A DNA stretch of 64,000 bases from the NCBI GenBank assembly GCA_024742815.1, contig JANSXX010000005.1, positions 124,001 through 188,000 on the forward strand, written 5' to 3'. Position 1 is the first letter of the stretch. Every line of letters begins with the position of its first letter. This stretch comes from HXMU1420-13 sp024742815. Its GTDB lineage: Bacteria > Bacteroidota > Rhodothermia > Balneolales > Balneolaceae. The translations under genes and the position numbers were made by a program. Below the pieces are notes generated by a model that did not search any database, was not told the origin of the DNA, and saw nothing but the letters and a program-made list of their open reading frames with translations. Shown piece after piece: positions 8,691-18,530 of the stretch.

Positions 8691-10628
8691 TTAGTTGAAT
8701 AACTTCACCCATCGTAAATAATTAATAATCCTCCATGTAGAGGAACTATATGGAAGATTACCATTTACTTGCCCTTTAATGAATTTATCAATTAAATTGA
8801 AATCTAGAAGATTTTGCTGCGCCACTACATCAATGTCTATCATTGCAGTCGTATCAAGTTGTTTTAACCACTCAAATTCTGGAGTCGCGAATCCGATTTT
8901 ATCTTTTCTATCAATAACTTCATCAGGTATAATACCTCTCATTGCGTGCCGAAAAAGATGTTTTGTTTCGCCATGATCAGATAAATGATACTGTTCCGGT
9001 AAAGACAAACAAAACTCAGCAAGACTATGAGTTAAGAATGGCACCCTACTTTCGATGCTCCACCGCATCGAGTTCCTGTCGCCATGGCGTAATAAACGTT
9101 GAATACCACCTTCTGACAATGCATCTCTCATTGCATTTGAAAGCATTCGTCCTTTAGGTATCGCATGCTCAAATTTACCATCTGCTTTGGTTAATGAACT
9201 TGGATTCAAATCTATACCATTATCTAATAGCTGATCTTTGTTAAGCCAACTCTGAATTGTTACATCTCTTTTCTTTCCAAACAAATAGCTTATTTGATTG
9301 GGCAATACTTTTCCGAAAGCCGATTTTGCCATCATTATTGATTGCTCTCTGGAACGCCCTGGCCAATTTGCCCATCTCTCAACAAAAGTTAGAAATTTTC
9401 TTAATTCTCCCTTTTGAATTAGACTATGAAGACGCGCATTCGGGTAGCCATTATAGCCTGCAAGCATTTCATCTGCGCCTTGACCTTCAAGCATTACTGT
9501 AATACCACGCTCCTTAGCATACTTGAAGACTCTGTATTGTGCATAAATACTTGTAGTGCCAAATGGTTCTCCTTGAGTAAGGATTAAATCATCAACATCT
9601 TTAGCTAACTCTGAAGGCTTGATTATTATTTTGTTCGAGCTAGCGTTAATTTTTTTATTTATGTGAGCAGACCATTTTGTTTCATCGACCTCTGAACCTT
9701 TTGCGGCGAATGTAAACGTGTGTATAGGCATATCTGGGTAAAGGTGACGGATTCCACAAGTTACTGCGGAAGAATCCACCCCCCCAGAGAGTGCCGCACC
9801 TAACGGAACATCACTACGTAAATGGATTTCAATATTATGCAAAAACCTTTCTCTTAGTTCATCGGATGCATTTTCGAAAGATATCTGTTTGTTCTCTTCA
9901 ATACTGGGAGACCACCAACGTATTTGCTGGATGAAACTAGCATTATCCTCTTGAGAATTTAGGTTTGCAATATCATTTAAATCTATCTCCGCATAATAGC
10001 CGGGTAAAAGCCTGTAGAGATTTTTAAAAAAAGTTTCTTTCTTGCCATCATAGGAACTAAAATTTAAATATTCATAGGCAATTTGCTCATTTATTCCCGG
10101 TTTGAACTCCATCGAGTGTCTTAGGGCAGGCAATTCAGATGCAAACCTAAGTTCAGACCCTATCAAACTATAATAAAGTGGCTTGATACCAAATGCATCG
10201 CGAGCCAAGAAAAGGGTTTTCTCCTCTTTGTCGTATATTGAGAAAGCAAACATGCCTTCAAATTTTGAAAGGGCATCCTTTCCCCAGCAGATCCAACTGT
10301 TCAATAGAACTTCAGAATCCGTATCAGTGAAAAAGCGGATACCTTTTTTTTGTAACTTGGCCCTTAATTCCTTGTAATTATATATTTCCCCATTGAAGAT
10401 CAATGCAAATCTATTATCTGACGAATACATAGGTTGGTGACCCGCACGTGATAAATCTAAAATCGACAAACGACGATGACCTAGTATAAGTTCACCCCCA
10501 AGTGTTGGTATACAATCAATTCCGCTATCATCAGGTCCTCTGTGTGCAATATGCTGCATAGCAAGAGACATTTTTGGTTGCCAACTAGCACGATCTAATT
10601 TAGAGTAAGCCCCAAGTATTCCACACAT
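8691..10628 (-). CDS. asnB: Asparagine synthase (glutamine-hydrolysing), AsnB family
   Basis: This 645-aa protein has an N-terminal class II glutaminase domain beginning MCGILGAY, so Cys2 is the nucleophile after Met removal, with HRGPDDSG and NGEIYNY. The synthetase domain carries the ATP PP-loop SGGVDSSAV and later FRHAMRGIIPDEV and KIGFATP. Length fits AsnB. In polysaccharide clusters such enzymes usually amidate uronic-acid carboxyls or related acceptors rather than aspartate; that role is inferred from context. A second, distinct AsnB lies at 15442-17337. Confidence 0.9.
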   Translation of the reverse strand: MCGILGAYSKLDRASWQPKMSLAMQHIAHRGPDDSGIDCIPTLGGELILGHRRLSILDLSRAGHQPMYSSDNRFALIFNGEIYNYKELRAKLQKKGIRFFTDTDSEVLLNSWICWGKDALSKFEGMFAFSIYDKEEKTLFLARDAFGIKPLYYSLIGSELRFASELPALRHSMEFKPGINEQIAYEYLNFSSYDGKKETFFKNLYRLLPGYYAEIDLNDIANLNSQEDNASFIQQIRWWSPSIEENKQISFENASDELRERFLHNIEIHLRSDVPLGAALSGGVDSSAVTCGIRHLYPDMPIHTFTFAAKGSEVDETKWSAHINKKINASSNKIIIKPSELAKDVDDLILTQGEPFGTTSIYAQYRVFKYAKERGITVMLEGQGADEMLAGYNGYPNARLHSLIQKGELRKFLTFVERWANWPGRSREQSIMMAKSAFGKVLPNQISYLFGKKRDVTIQSWLNKDQLLDNGIDLNPSSLTKADGKFEHAIPKGRMLSNAMRDALSEGGIQRLLRHGDRNSMRWSIESRVPFLTHSLAEFCLSLPEQYHLSDHGETKHLFRHAMRGIIPDEVIDRKDKIGFATPEFEWLKQLDTTAMIDIDVVAQQNLLDFNLIDKFIKGQVNGNLPYSSSTWRIINYLRWVKLFN

Positions 10629-10801
10629 TATTGTAAAATTAAAATTAGGGTTATCATTTTTTTTAAGTATAAGTTTTGATTTTCACCCATCTGGATATCT
10701 AATAAAATTTCTTTGATAAGTAGTTTTTTATACAGAAAATCGAGATAATAACAGATTAGGTGCTATATATAGTCTTGAGCATTTCTATCTTTAAAAGTGG
10801 G

Positions 10802-11695
10802 TCATACTGGAATCCAGTTTGCCGGGTAAAATGATTCATGTTGCTTATAATACTTATCAGAGGGGCGAATAATTTGCTTTTTAGTATTATCTGCTAAATA
10901 AGCAGCCCACCAACTAAATGTGCTATTTGCAATAACAAAATGATCGCATCTTCTCATCATTTCGAAATCTTTTATCTGTGCCGGTAGTTGTTTGTCGTTA
11001 TTGCTTACATAAACACAGTTAATATTATCTAGATAGGATTTTGCTAATTCTATATCATCTGAAAACACCAAAAAAAGTAAATTCCCATCAGATAATTTTG
11101 ATATTTTTTTTATTGCCTTCTCATAGTAAAACTTATCAACCATCAAATTGGAAGAGGCTTGATGCTCAGGCACTTCACGATAAGTACGAATATGAATACA
11201 AACTAATTCCTGATTTAAACTCGAAGTTTTATTATTCACTATATTATTGAATAGCTTATCTATAATTTCCTTGTACTCTGTTTTAAGAGAAAGGTACTCT
11301 TGTAGTTTATCATAATGCCGATCAAAATATGTATAAGATTGCAAATACCCATTCAACTGGACTGTATTGGCCAACATATTTTCGTTCTTCTCTACTGTAC
11401 TTACCTTATTATCATCAATGTAATAGATTTTACGATTACTGAATTTATCGAATATGTATAGTATATATTTTAAGTAAGGTAGAATTTTACGAAATAAAAG
11501 CGATCTATTACGGGATACGCCAAATGGTATCTCGTAGTACTGTAAAGAGTATTTTCTATTGTAAGTATAGTCTTTGATGAAACCGGTTTCAGTATCTAAT
11601 AGAATATCTTTTTTGGCTTCTCGCCATAAAGCCAAGCTATAAGCAAAAATAAATAACTGGTTCCCTAAACCTCCAAAAAATCGGGCTAAAATCAT
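10802..11695 (-). CDS. Alpha-1,2-fucosyltransferase-like protein (GT11)
   Basis: This 297-aa protein opens with FFGGLGNQLFIFAYSLAL, the signature of GT11 fucosyltransferases. NGYLQSYTYF (115-124) and NSTFSWWAAYL (257-267) are the other conserved blocks. The donor-binding H-x-R-RGDY block is altered to HIRTYRE (168-174), keeping H168 and R170 but losing the second Arg and the GD pair. Gmd and Fcl in the same operon would supply GDP-fucose. It is preceded by a 173-bp gap after asnB, one of the larger breaks in the cluster. Family assignment is good; acceptor unknown. Confidence 0.82.
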   Translation of the reverse strand: MILARFFGGLGNQLFIFAYSLALWREAKKDILLDTETGFIKDYTYNRKYSLQYYEIPFGVSRNRSLLFRKILPYLKYILYIFDKFSNRKIYYIDDNKVSTVEKNENMLANTVQLNGYLQSYTYFDRHYDKLQEYLSLKTEYKEIIDKLFNNIVNNKTSSLNQELVCIHIRTYREVPEHQASSNLMVDKFYYEKAIKKISKLSDGNLLFLVFSDDIELAKSYLDNINCVYVSNNDKQLPAQIKDFEMMRRCDHFVIANSTFSWWAAYLADNTKKQIIRPSDKYYKQHESFYPANWIPV

Positions 11696-11723
11696 GTTAT
11701 TAAAATCATGTTTGTTATTACTA

Positions 11724-13172
11724 TCATTTCTTATAGATCAATTTAGATTTTATAATATTTATAAATTTCAATATATCTTTTTGTTCTACCATCTTAAATA
11801 CTAAAACCAGTAAGATTACTAAAATTATTGTTACTATTTTCTTATACAAGTTCAATGTAGAATCGTGTAGATCCCAATTAGCACTAAACCAAACAATAGA
11901 ATAAATAACAGTAACCGAAGGAATAATTAATTTCCAATGGTAAGGAATATTATATAATTTTTGGCTTAAATTAATATATATAACGAAGACTATAAGTGCG
12001 CCTGTGAGCGAAGCTAAAGCTGCCCCAATCAAATTAAAAGTTGGTATAAAAACTAAATTTAGTATTACATTTATAATGGCTCCAAAAATATTTATATATA
12101 GTATATATTTAGTCTTATCCTTAAGGTACATACCGGGAGCAAAAATATAAATTTGGTTAAGTAGTATTGCCGGAATTAAATAAATGACGACTATTTGACC
12201 TTCATAGAATTCAGGAGTAGTAAAAATTATTAATATTTCATTAGCGAACAATGTTAATCCAGCAAACACTATCATAACGAAGGCTATAAATAGCCGAAAT
12301 ATTTTAGCCAATTCTACGGGTGTATCTTTTTCTTTATACCTAGAAAAAACCAATGGAGTTAATGCCCCTTGAATCCCTGTCATTACCAATATAATAATAC
12401 TTGCAATACGAAACCCTATACCATATAAGCCGACGTCTCTGATATCTAGAAATATATTAATCATAATACGATCAATATAACTTGAAGTAAATATTGCTAG
12501 ACTTGCCGGCACCAGAGGTAAAGAAAAGATTAACATTTCTTTAAGATGATCTTTACTAAGTATGAATTTAAATGTTGTTCTCAATTGATAAATACCGTAG
12601 CAAGAACCAACTAAAAACCCACTTATGTAACCTAGAAATACTCCATTTAAGCCTAAATTTAAAAAATAAGTTAGCCAAACGGTAACACCAGCAGATACTA
12701 GTGTCATTACAACACTCATAATAGCAAACTCAATACTTTTAAGCTCCCATCTTAATTGATTTTGTACAATATAAACTGTCCCACCCAGCCAAATAGAAAT
12801 TATACCTACTCTAAACTCAGTGACTAATGATTTTTGCCCAATTAAAAATTCACTTACACTTTCAGCTATAAAGTAAAATATTATACTAAATACAGTATAT
12901 GTTAGTATTGTAAACCACAGAGCAGTCGATGCATATATTTTTTTTTGCCTAGAATCTTCCTCTTTTGTGTAAAAGCGCGCAACTGCTTGTGATATTTCCA
13001 ATGCAATAGTCAGATTAACAATACTACCAAATACAGTAAACAAATCAAGAGAACCATAATCTGAAGGACTTAACACACGAGTGTAAAGTGGAACTAGAAA
13101 AAGTGACAACCCTCTTGATAAAAATTGAGGGATAGCATAAATCACACTATCCTTTAGGAAGGTTTTAATCAT
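11724..13172 (-). CDS. wzx: Oligosaccharide flippase, MOP superfamily (Wzx-like)
   Basis: This is a 482-aa membrane protein with about 12-14 hydrophobic helices. The N-terminus (KDSVIYAIPQFLSRGLSLFLVPLYTRVLSPSDYG) is the classic start of polysaccharide flippases. It should move the lipid-linked repeat unit across the inner membrane for Wzy polymerisation. The gene is very AT-rich even beside its neighbours, as flippase genes of variable surface-glycan clusters often are. It is the only flippase in the cluster, and no ABC-2 exporter is visible, which supports a Wzx/Wzy-dependent pathway. Confidence 0.9.
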   Translation of the reverse strand: MIKTFLKDSVIYAIPQFLSRGLSLFLVPLYTRVLSPSDYGSLDLFTVFGSIVNLTIALEISQAVARFYTKEEDSRQKKIYASTALWFTILTYTVFSIIFYFIAESVSEFLIGQKSLVTEFRVGIISIWLGGTVYIVQNQLRWELKSIEFAIMSVVMTLVSAGVTVWLTYFLNLGLNGVFLGYISGFLVGSCYGIYQLRTTFKFILSKDHLKEMLIFSLPLVPASLAIFTSSYIDRIMINIFLDIRDVGLYGIGFRIASIIILVMTGIQGALTPLVFSRYKEKDTPVELAKIFRLFIAFVMIVFAGLTLFANEILIIFTTPEFYEGQIVVIYLIPAILLNQIYIFAPGMYLKDKTKYILYINIFGAIINVILNLVFIPTFNLIGAALASLTGALIVFVIYINLSQKLYNIPYHWKLIIPSVTVIYSIVWFSANWDLHDSTLNLYKKIVTIILVILLVLVFKMVEQKDILKFINIIKSKLIYKK

Positions 13173-13201
13173 AAAGACCCAAAAAAAATACTAAATCCAA
13201 T

Positions 13202-14494
13202 TCAACTCCTAGCAAATTCTAAAAATGCATTTTTTAATTTTAAGTTGTGATTTAATCCTAATGCATCATCGCCAAACTTATCAACAAGATTTCGAATATT
13301 CTCTTTTGTAACTTCTGGTCTTTGTCCAACACCATGAACATATGTAATTGAATAAGGATCCAAAAACCAATTCTTGTCAGGTTTGTCAAGAATTAAGTCA
13401 TAAATTTTCTTAGCTACTTTTTCAGGTCTTACTTCTTTTGCTAAATATTTATTTGCTTGGATTCCAACTTTAGCGTGATCAATTTTTCCTTCAATTATAG
13501 CTTTAAGCGTTTCCGTTAATGATTCGGGCGTTGTTTCAATAAACGGAGGAATCATGTCATTTGATACAAACCTGCGTAAATAGTCAAGTCTCTGGCCACC
13601 AGTAATCGATGGCTTACCTTTCGATGCTGCTTCAGTAGCTAACCCTGCAAGGAAAACATCAGAATAGACCTGATCAATAATAACATCAGATTTTTCGATT
13701 TCTTTCAATACAGTGGCAAACGGCTGCCCCTTTATTTCTACATATTCTAATTGATACCCCGCTTTTCTAATTTCATCGATACTATTTCGAATCACTTTAG
13801 TTCCTTTAACATATGTATTTGAAGGAGCATGTAAAAAACGAAGCTTTTGATTAGAATTATCTTTTGGCATACTTTGAATATTTATTTTTTCAACCTCAAA
13901 AGGAATTCCAATTTCAGCCCAATTAATAAATGGTTTGGATAAAAATTGTGAGTTAAAAGGAGCTGCGATAATATAATCAGCATACTTCTCAAAATTTGTA
14001 ACTGTCTGCCTATTATCTTGTGTTCGATTATATATTTGTGTTGTTGAAAACCCCCCTAAATTAGTGTCATACAATGATCCATCAGCATATGGTGGGCGAA
14101 TTTCTGACCCATGTCCAAGAATAGCTATAACTTTTTTTCCACACCTTTTATACCATCGTAGATCATAGTTTTTTGGCAACAAGGAATCTCCATAACTAAA
14201 AATAAATACATCAAAAGAAAAAAAGCATTTTGCAGCCCATATTATCAAAGGAACAAATGCCAATTTTAAAAGTATTCCCTTTATTATAGTGTGTTTTTCA
14301 AAAGTTTTAGATTGAGTAACCCCGAGTAGGTATCTGTAAATTTTTAAATTGATAGTATTACTTTTACCCCCATCATAGCTGAATTTATGTGGATGTATTT
14401 CAAAAAATTCATTTGTTAGGCCTAGTTTTGAAAATCCAGATGAAAGATTCTTGTAGAAGCCGGCAATTTCTCTAGGTCCTATAAATATTTTCAT
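13202..14494 (-). CDS. Putative glycosyltransferase, GT-B-like
   Basis: This 430-aa protein is not a textbook family member. The N-terminus (KIFIGPREIAGFYKNLSSGFSKLG) and the second half (RFLHAPSNTYVKGTKVIRNSIDE, then SDVIIDQVYSDVFLAGLATEAASKGKPSI) are typical of GT-B proteins annotated as glycosyltransferase family 1-like. A hydrophobic stretch at about residues 77-98 may associate with the membrane. It sits between the flippase and the formyltransferase. A 165-bp gap precedes it. I infer a transferase role from fold-like patterns and context only. Confidence 0.6.
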   Translation of the reverse strand: MKIFIGPREIAGFYKNLSSGFSKLGLTNEFFEIHPHKFSYDGGKSNTINLKIYRYLLGVTQSKTFEKHTIIKGILLKLAFVPLIIWAAKCFFSFDVFIFSYGDSLLPKNYDLRWYKRCGKKVIAILGHGSEIRPPYADGSLYDTNLGGFSTTQIYNRTQDNRQTVTNFEKYADYIIAAPFNSQFLSKPFINWAEIGIPFEVEKINIQSMPKDNSNQKLRFLHAPSNTYVKGTKVIRNSIDEIRKAGYQLEYVEIKGQPFATVLKEIEKSDVIIDQVYSDVFLAGLATEAASKGKPSITGGQRLDYLRRFVSNDMIPPFIETTPESLTETLKAIIEGKIDHAKVGIQANKYLAKEVRPEKVAKKIYDLILDKPDKNWFLDPYSITYVHGVGQRPEVTKENIRNLVDKFGDDALGLNHNLKLKNAFLEFARS

Positions 14495-14659
14495 CTATTT
14501 ATTAATAGTATAGGATTGCAGTATAAATGTTGTTACTGATAACATTTTTATTCAAAAGATTAATTACGTTAATGAATATTTCATTTTTAGTTCATTCAAA
14601 ATCGAAAGTATTAAAAGGTTCACCAACGTAAATCAACACTATACACCTGTTTCATAAAT

Positions 14660-15445
14660 TTAATCTTCACTTATAGCAGCCTTGTAGATATATATTTTTT
14701 CATTATCTGATGTTCTTATAAATGCCCCAGGATAAGGTGGCGCTTGCGCTCTAATAAAATTGTAGATTCTTACTGGTGACCAATTCAAATCAATTTCACC
14801 ATCTTCCGGAGAACGTTGAGGATAAACTTCAATTTCATCTTTGTTTTGTACTTTCATTTCAATATCAGGATATTGATCTAGCACTTTAACAAGTATCTTT
14901 TTTGACACCTCTGTTGCTTTATCATAAACTGTTGCAATATCATCTTGAAATTCAATTGGAAACGACTGTTGTTCTATGATATCCCCATCATCAACACCAT
15001 CATCAAGTTTGAACAAAGTAACCCCAGTTTCTTTTTCACCATTAATTATCGCCCATACTAATGGTGCTCCACCTGCATATTTTGGTAATAATGATGCATG
15101 TATTCCCCACGCACCATGTTTTGCAAGTTCTCTAATTTTTTTAGGTACCATATAGTACCAACCAAGCACAAGGATAACATCAGGCTGATGTTTGCGTATT
15201 TTATCTTCATAATCCTGAAGTTTTGATCCCGGAACCGAGTCAACAAGATAGTGTTCAATTTTCCATTCCTGTGCCAACCTTCCTATGTTAGAATAGTTAG
15301 TATTAACCACCTTTTCTTCGCTGTACGAAATATTGAATTCACGGGGTATTGAAAAGATTGCTTGAATATCTGCTTTTGGATGTGTTTGTATAGTTCTAAG
15401 CAGTTCTTCACTAAATTTAGTACACCCCATAAATATTATTTTCAT
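14660..15445 (-). CDS. Formyltransferase-domain protein (sugar N-formyltransferase candidate)
   Basis: I place the start at the ATG at 15443-15445, which overlaps the asnB stop as ATGA and has an AGGAG-like site upstream; this gives 261 aa. A longer reading would begin inside asnB. The core is the formyl-transferase motif IHASLLPKYAGGAP with H116 and S118, then FKLDDGVDDGDII with the conserved Asp (about D152). The Asn two residues before the catalytic His in Fmt/ArnA enzymes is Gly here (G114). Known relatives put a formyl group from N10-formyl-THF on amino sugars. Coupling to asnB argues for joint action on one sugar. Confidence 0.75.
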   Translation of the reverse strand: MKIIFMGCTKFSEELLRTIQTHPKADIQAIFSIPREFNISYSEEKVVNTNYSNIGRLAQEWKIEHYLVDSVPGSKLQDYEDKIRKHQPDVILVLGWYYMVPKKIRELAKHGAWGIHASLLPKYAGGAPLVWAIINGEKETGVTLFKLDDGVDDGDIIEQQSFPIEFQDDIATVYDKATEVSKKILVKVLDQYPDIEMKVQNKDEIEVYPQRSPEDGEIDLNWSPVRIYNFIRAQAPPYPGAFIRTSDNEKIYIYKAAISED

Positions 15446-17337
15446 CCGTTCAACCCCTCTCCTTTTAAAAATATTCGACACCAAAGCTCAAAATTCATAA
15501 AACTCCATATGAGTAGTCGATGATTCACATGGTCATGAATATGCTCATTCACGATTTTTCGAACATAATCCAGCTTTATAAAATCACCTGAAACAACTTC
15601 GCCTTGCAGCAATAATTCTTCTATGTAAGCTGCATTTTCGCCTCTGTACCAGCTTTCATCAGGTGCGGAAAATCCCTGTTTTTTACGTTCTATGATATTC
15701 TTAGGGATCAGATCGTGCATCGCTTTTCGCAAAACGTTTTTCCCGTCATCATATTCGCGATAGACATGTTTTTTACGCTCCAGATTCTCATCAATTCGTC
15801 TGATCTCATCTTTCAGATTCCCAAGTTTATGGCGAACAGGGATTTTCTGAGCAAAATCAACCAAATCGTTATCCAGAAATGGGAATCTCTCTTCGAGTCC
15901 ATTTGCCATTGAGAGCTTATCACCCACAATCAGCAATCCGTTCAGAAAGGTTTTTATCTCGAAATACAACGAATTCTGTATGTGCTCTTCAGGGCGATCA
16001 TATTTGAGCTTGCTGTTAAATGTAAATACACGCTCAAAAACCTGTCTTGGCTCATCCATGTTAATCTGCCTATAAACACCATTTGTAAACAACTCTTGTT
16101 TATCATCATCTGGTACTAATCGTTGCCAAAATCCATAGTACTGATCAAAAAAATCTTGTTGCGAAAGAGAATCAAAGACTTTGTAATATCGCCAAGGATA
16201 TCCACCGAAGAGCTCATCTCCCCCCGTTCCCTGAAGACAGACTTTCACAAATTTCGATGCAAGACGTGAAATATAGTAATTAGGGTAGGACATGCCTACA
16301 CGAAGGTCTTCAAGGTGATAGACTAATCTAGGCAAAGACCATCGAATATCACCCGCATTCATTACTTGCTCAAAATGTTGCGTTTTAAAATGGTTGGCCA
16401 TAAGCTCAGCATCTCTTCGCTCATCAAAGTTAGCTTCACGTCCACTTACTTCACTCATGTCGAATCCACAAGTAAAGGTAGAAAGACGATTGACATGACG
16501 GGAGGCAATCGCTGTTACAGAACCTGAATCCATACCTCCGGATAGATAGGAGCCTACGGGTACGTCGGCAATCATTTGACGCTCTACTGCCTGCTCGAAA
16601 AGGCGAAGTGTTTCACTTCTCGCTTCTTCAAACTCCATCTGCTCGTCAGGTTCAGTAAAATCGTAATCCCACCACGACTGATGACTGATTTTTGAAGTAA
16701 AACTGTCAATCTTGAGTGTATTAGCCTGAGGCATCATTTCTACCCCTTTGAACAATGTCTGATAGGTAAACATGTTCTGAAACGTAAAATACTCGTTCAA
16801 CGCTGACAAATTTACATCCATGCTATACTGTGGATGTTTTATGATAGCTTTAATTTCTGACGAGAATACGAAAGATTTGCCATTAAACCAGTAATATAGC
16901 GGTTTAACGCCAAAACGATCCCTGCTAAGATAAAGTGAGTTCTCTTCATGATTCCAGGCTCCTACAGCAAACATTCCATTAAAACGTTCAAAGATGGATG
17001 GACCGTAGGCTGAAAGACCTTCTGTTATAACTTCCGTATCAGAATTGGAGATAAAATAATGCCCCATTTCTTTGAGTTCTTTTCGAATCTCAAAAAAGTT
17101 ATAGATACACCCGTTAAAAACGACCGTCCATTTGCCATCCTTTGACTTCATCGGTTGTGCACCTTTTGGAGAGGTATCCAAAATTGATAGACGTTTATGA
17201 GCTAATCCAATATTAGATTCAAGAAAGAAGCCTTCATCGTCAGGCCCACGATGCGCAATGCTATTAGCCATCGTAACTAAGTCTGTCATCTTAAATGGTT
17301 GCCCATCTAGATTAAATACACCAAGTATTCCACACAT
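15442..17337 (-). CDS. asnB: Asparagine synthase (glutamine-hydrolysing), second AsnB homologue
   Basis: This 631-aa protein has a class II glutaminase domain starting MCGILGVF (Cys2), with HRGPDDEG and NGCIYN, where Cys replaces the usual Glu of NGEIYN. The synthetase PP-loop is SGGMDSGSV, followed by CLQGTGGDELFGGYPWRYYK. It differs clearly from the AsnB at 8691-10628, so it is unlikely to be a recent duplicate. It is translationally coupled to the formyltransferase gene. Likely role: amidation of a glycan component using glutamine. The exact acceptor is unknown. Confidence 0.88.
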   Translation of the reverse strand: MCGILGVFNLDGQPFKMTDLVTMANSIAHRGPDDEGFFLESNIGLAHKRLSILDTSPKGAQPMKSKDGKWTVVFNGCIYNFFEIRKELKEMGHYFISNSDTEVITEGLSAYGPSIFERFNGMFAVGAWNHEENSLYLSRDRFGVKPLYYWFNGKSFVFSSEIKAIIKHPQYSMDVNLSALNEYFTFQNMFTYQTLFKGVEMMPQANTLKIDSFTSKISHQSWWDYDFTEPDEQMEFEEARSETLRLFEQAVERQMIADVPVGSYLSGGMDSGSVTAIASRHVNRLSTFTCGFDMSEVSGREANFDERRDAELMANHFKTQHFEQVMNAGDIRWSLPRLVYHLEDLRVGMSYPNYYISRLASKFVKVCLQGTGGDELFGGYPWRYYKVFDSLSQQDFFDQYYGFWQRLVPDDDKQELFTNGVYRQINMDEPRQVFERVFTFNSKLKYDRPEEHIQNSLYFEIKTFLNGLLIVGDKLSMANGLEERFPFLDNDLVDFAQKIPVRHKLGNLKDEIRRIDENLERKKHVYREYDDGKNVLRKAMHDLIPKNIIERKKQGFSAPDESWYRGENAAYIEELLLQGEVVSGDFIKLDYVRKIVNEHIHDHVNHRLLIWSFMNFELWCRIFLKGEGLNG

Positions 17338-17340
17338 AAT

Positions 17341-18456
17341 TTAAAAATTCTTTATTAAATAGTTATATGGAAATACATGTCCATTAATATGAATATAATA
17401 CTGCACATTGTCAGACTCTGAAAAATAGTTTTTTGTAGTATTAGTAACCGTTTCTAATCCAAATAATAAATCTTCTTTCTCTCCGTAGGTGAATAGAAAT
17501 TGTGTATTTAAATTAGACATTATTTCCTTCAAATTATTCTTAGTATAATATTTGTACAAATTTGGAATAATTATCTGATCATGACCACTAGGTTCAATTT
17601 CAAACTGTAGAACGGAAAAACCTGATGATATTATTGATTTTTCAGGTTCTACCTGTAGTGAAGCTAATAAAGCAGCGGTTCCTCCCTGCGACAAACCTGC
17701 AATGGTCAATTTTTTAGAAATACTGTTTACATACTTACAAATTGCAATTCCATCAGCTATATACGACGCAGAATAACTCCCTCCCCTATTAATACTGTAG
17801 TTCACTATATAAGATTCAGAAAGTTTTTTAACACCATTATGGTAAGCTAGTACCCCTTCATTAGGTTTAATGAGAACAATTGCGCTAGTTTTTTTCTCTT
17901 TAGCATATTCTAAAATGCCATAATGGTAATTATTGGGATCTTCATTTACTATAGAAAATGATTGATTAACACCAGATCCAGGGAAAATAAGTAGTTGGGT
18001 ACTATTATCTATAGTATCGTATAGAAGATAAGAGTAGCTAGTATAAAGAGTAGAATCAACCGAGTATAATATCTTCAAAATATTTTTTTTCCCTACAAAT
18101 TGTAAAGTATCAACTTCAAGTATTTCAAGTTGATCATAAACACTAAAAAATTTTTCTACTGGTAATAAATCCGATTCTAACAGTGAATCTAATTGATCTA
18201 TTGTATGAATCTTATCATATATCAACTGATCGTTTATTAAATCTTCAGAAAAGCCAGAATTAAAATATGCTAATTCTTTATCAATGTAGTTCGCAACAAC
18301 TGGGGGATTGATTTTATTGTAGATTGCAAGAACATACTCATTAAAAACCGCATATGAACCAACTCTATTTAAACCAATGGTAATACCTATAGAATATGTG
18401 ACTATTAAAAAAAATAATGTCAGTAATGCAATAATAATTGGTTTAATATATTTCAC
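17341..18456 (-). CDS. Membrane-anchored alpha/beta hydrolase-like protein
   Basis: This 371-aa protein has a single N-terminal membrane helix (residues 4-29) and then an extracytoplasmic domain. The hydrolase features are LLIFPGSG (156-162), a nucleophile elbow GLSQGG with S256, an acid candidate in FTYGEKEDLL, and a C-terminal INGHVFPYNY His. These form a plausible Ser-Asp/Glu-His triad. It lies 3 bp from asnB, so it belongs to the operon. A glycan esterase or deacylase acting in the periplasm is possible but not shown. It is strongly AT-rich, like the flippase gene. Confidence 0.65.
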   Translation of the reverse strand: MKYIKPIIIALLTLFFLIVTYSIGITIGLNRVGSYAVFNEYVLAIYNKINPPVVANYIDKELAYFNSGFSEDLINDQLIYDKIHTIDQLDSLLESDLLPVEKFFSVYDQLEILEVDTLQFVGKKNILKILYSVDSTLYTSYSYLLYDTIDNSTQLLIFPGSGVNQSFSIVNEDPNNYHYGILEYAKEKKTSAIVLIKPNEGVLAYHNGVKKLSESYIVNYSINRGGSYSASYIADGIAICKYVNSISKKLTIAGLSQGGTAALLASLQVEPEKSIISSGFSVLQFEIEPSGHDQIIIPNLYKYYTKNNLKEIMSNLNTQFLFTYGEKEDLLFGLETVTNTTKNYFSESDNVQYYIHINGHVFPYNYLIKNF

Positions 18457-18530
18457 TAATGATCTTTAAACTATAGCTTTTCTAAATTGTTAGATAACAT
18501 CGTATACTGTATTAATTAAAAATAAAACAG

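Noticed and set aside
15446..15484. Longer formyltransferase start inside asnB
   Set aside because: The ATGA overlap with a purine-rich site fits the usual coupling and family N-terminus.
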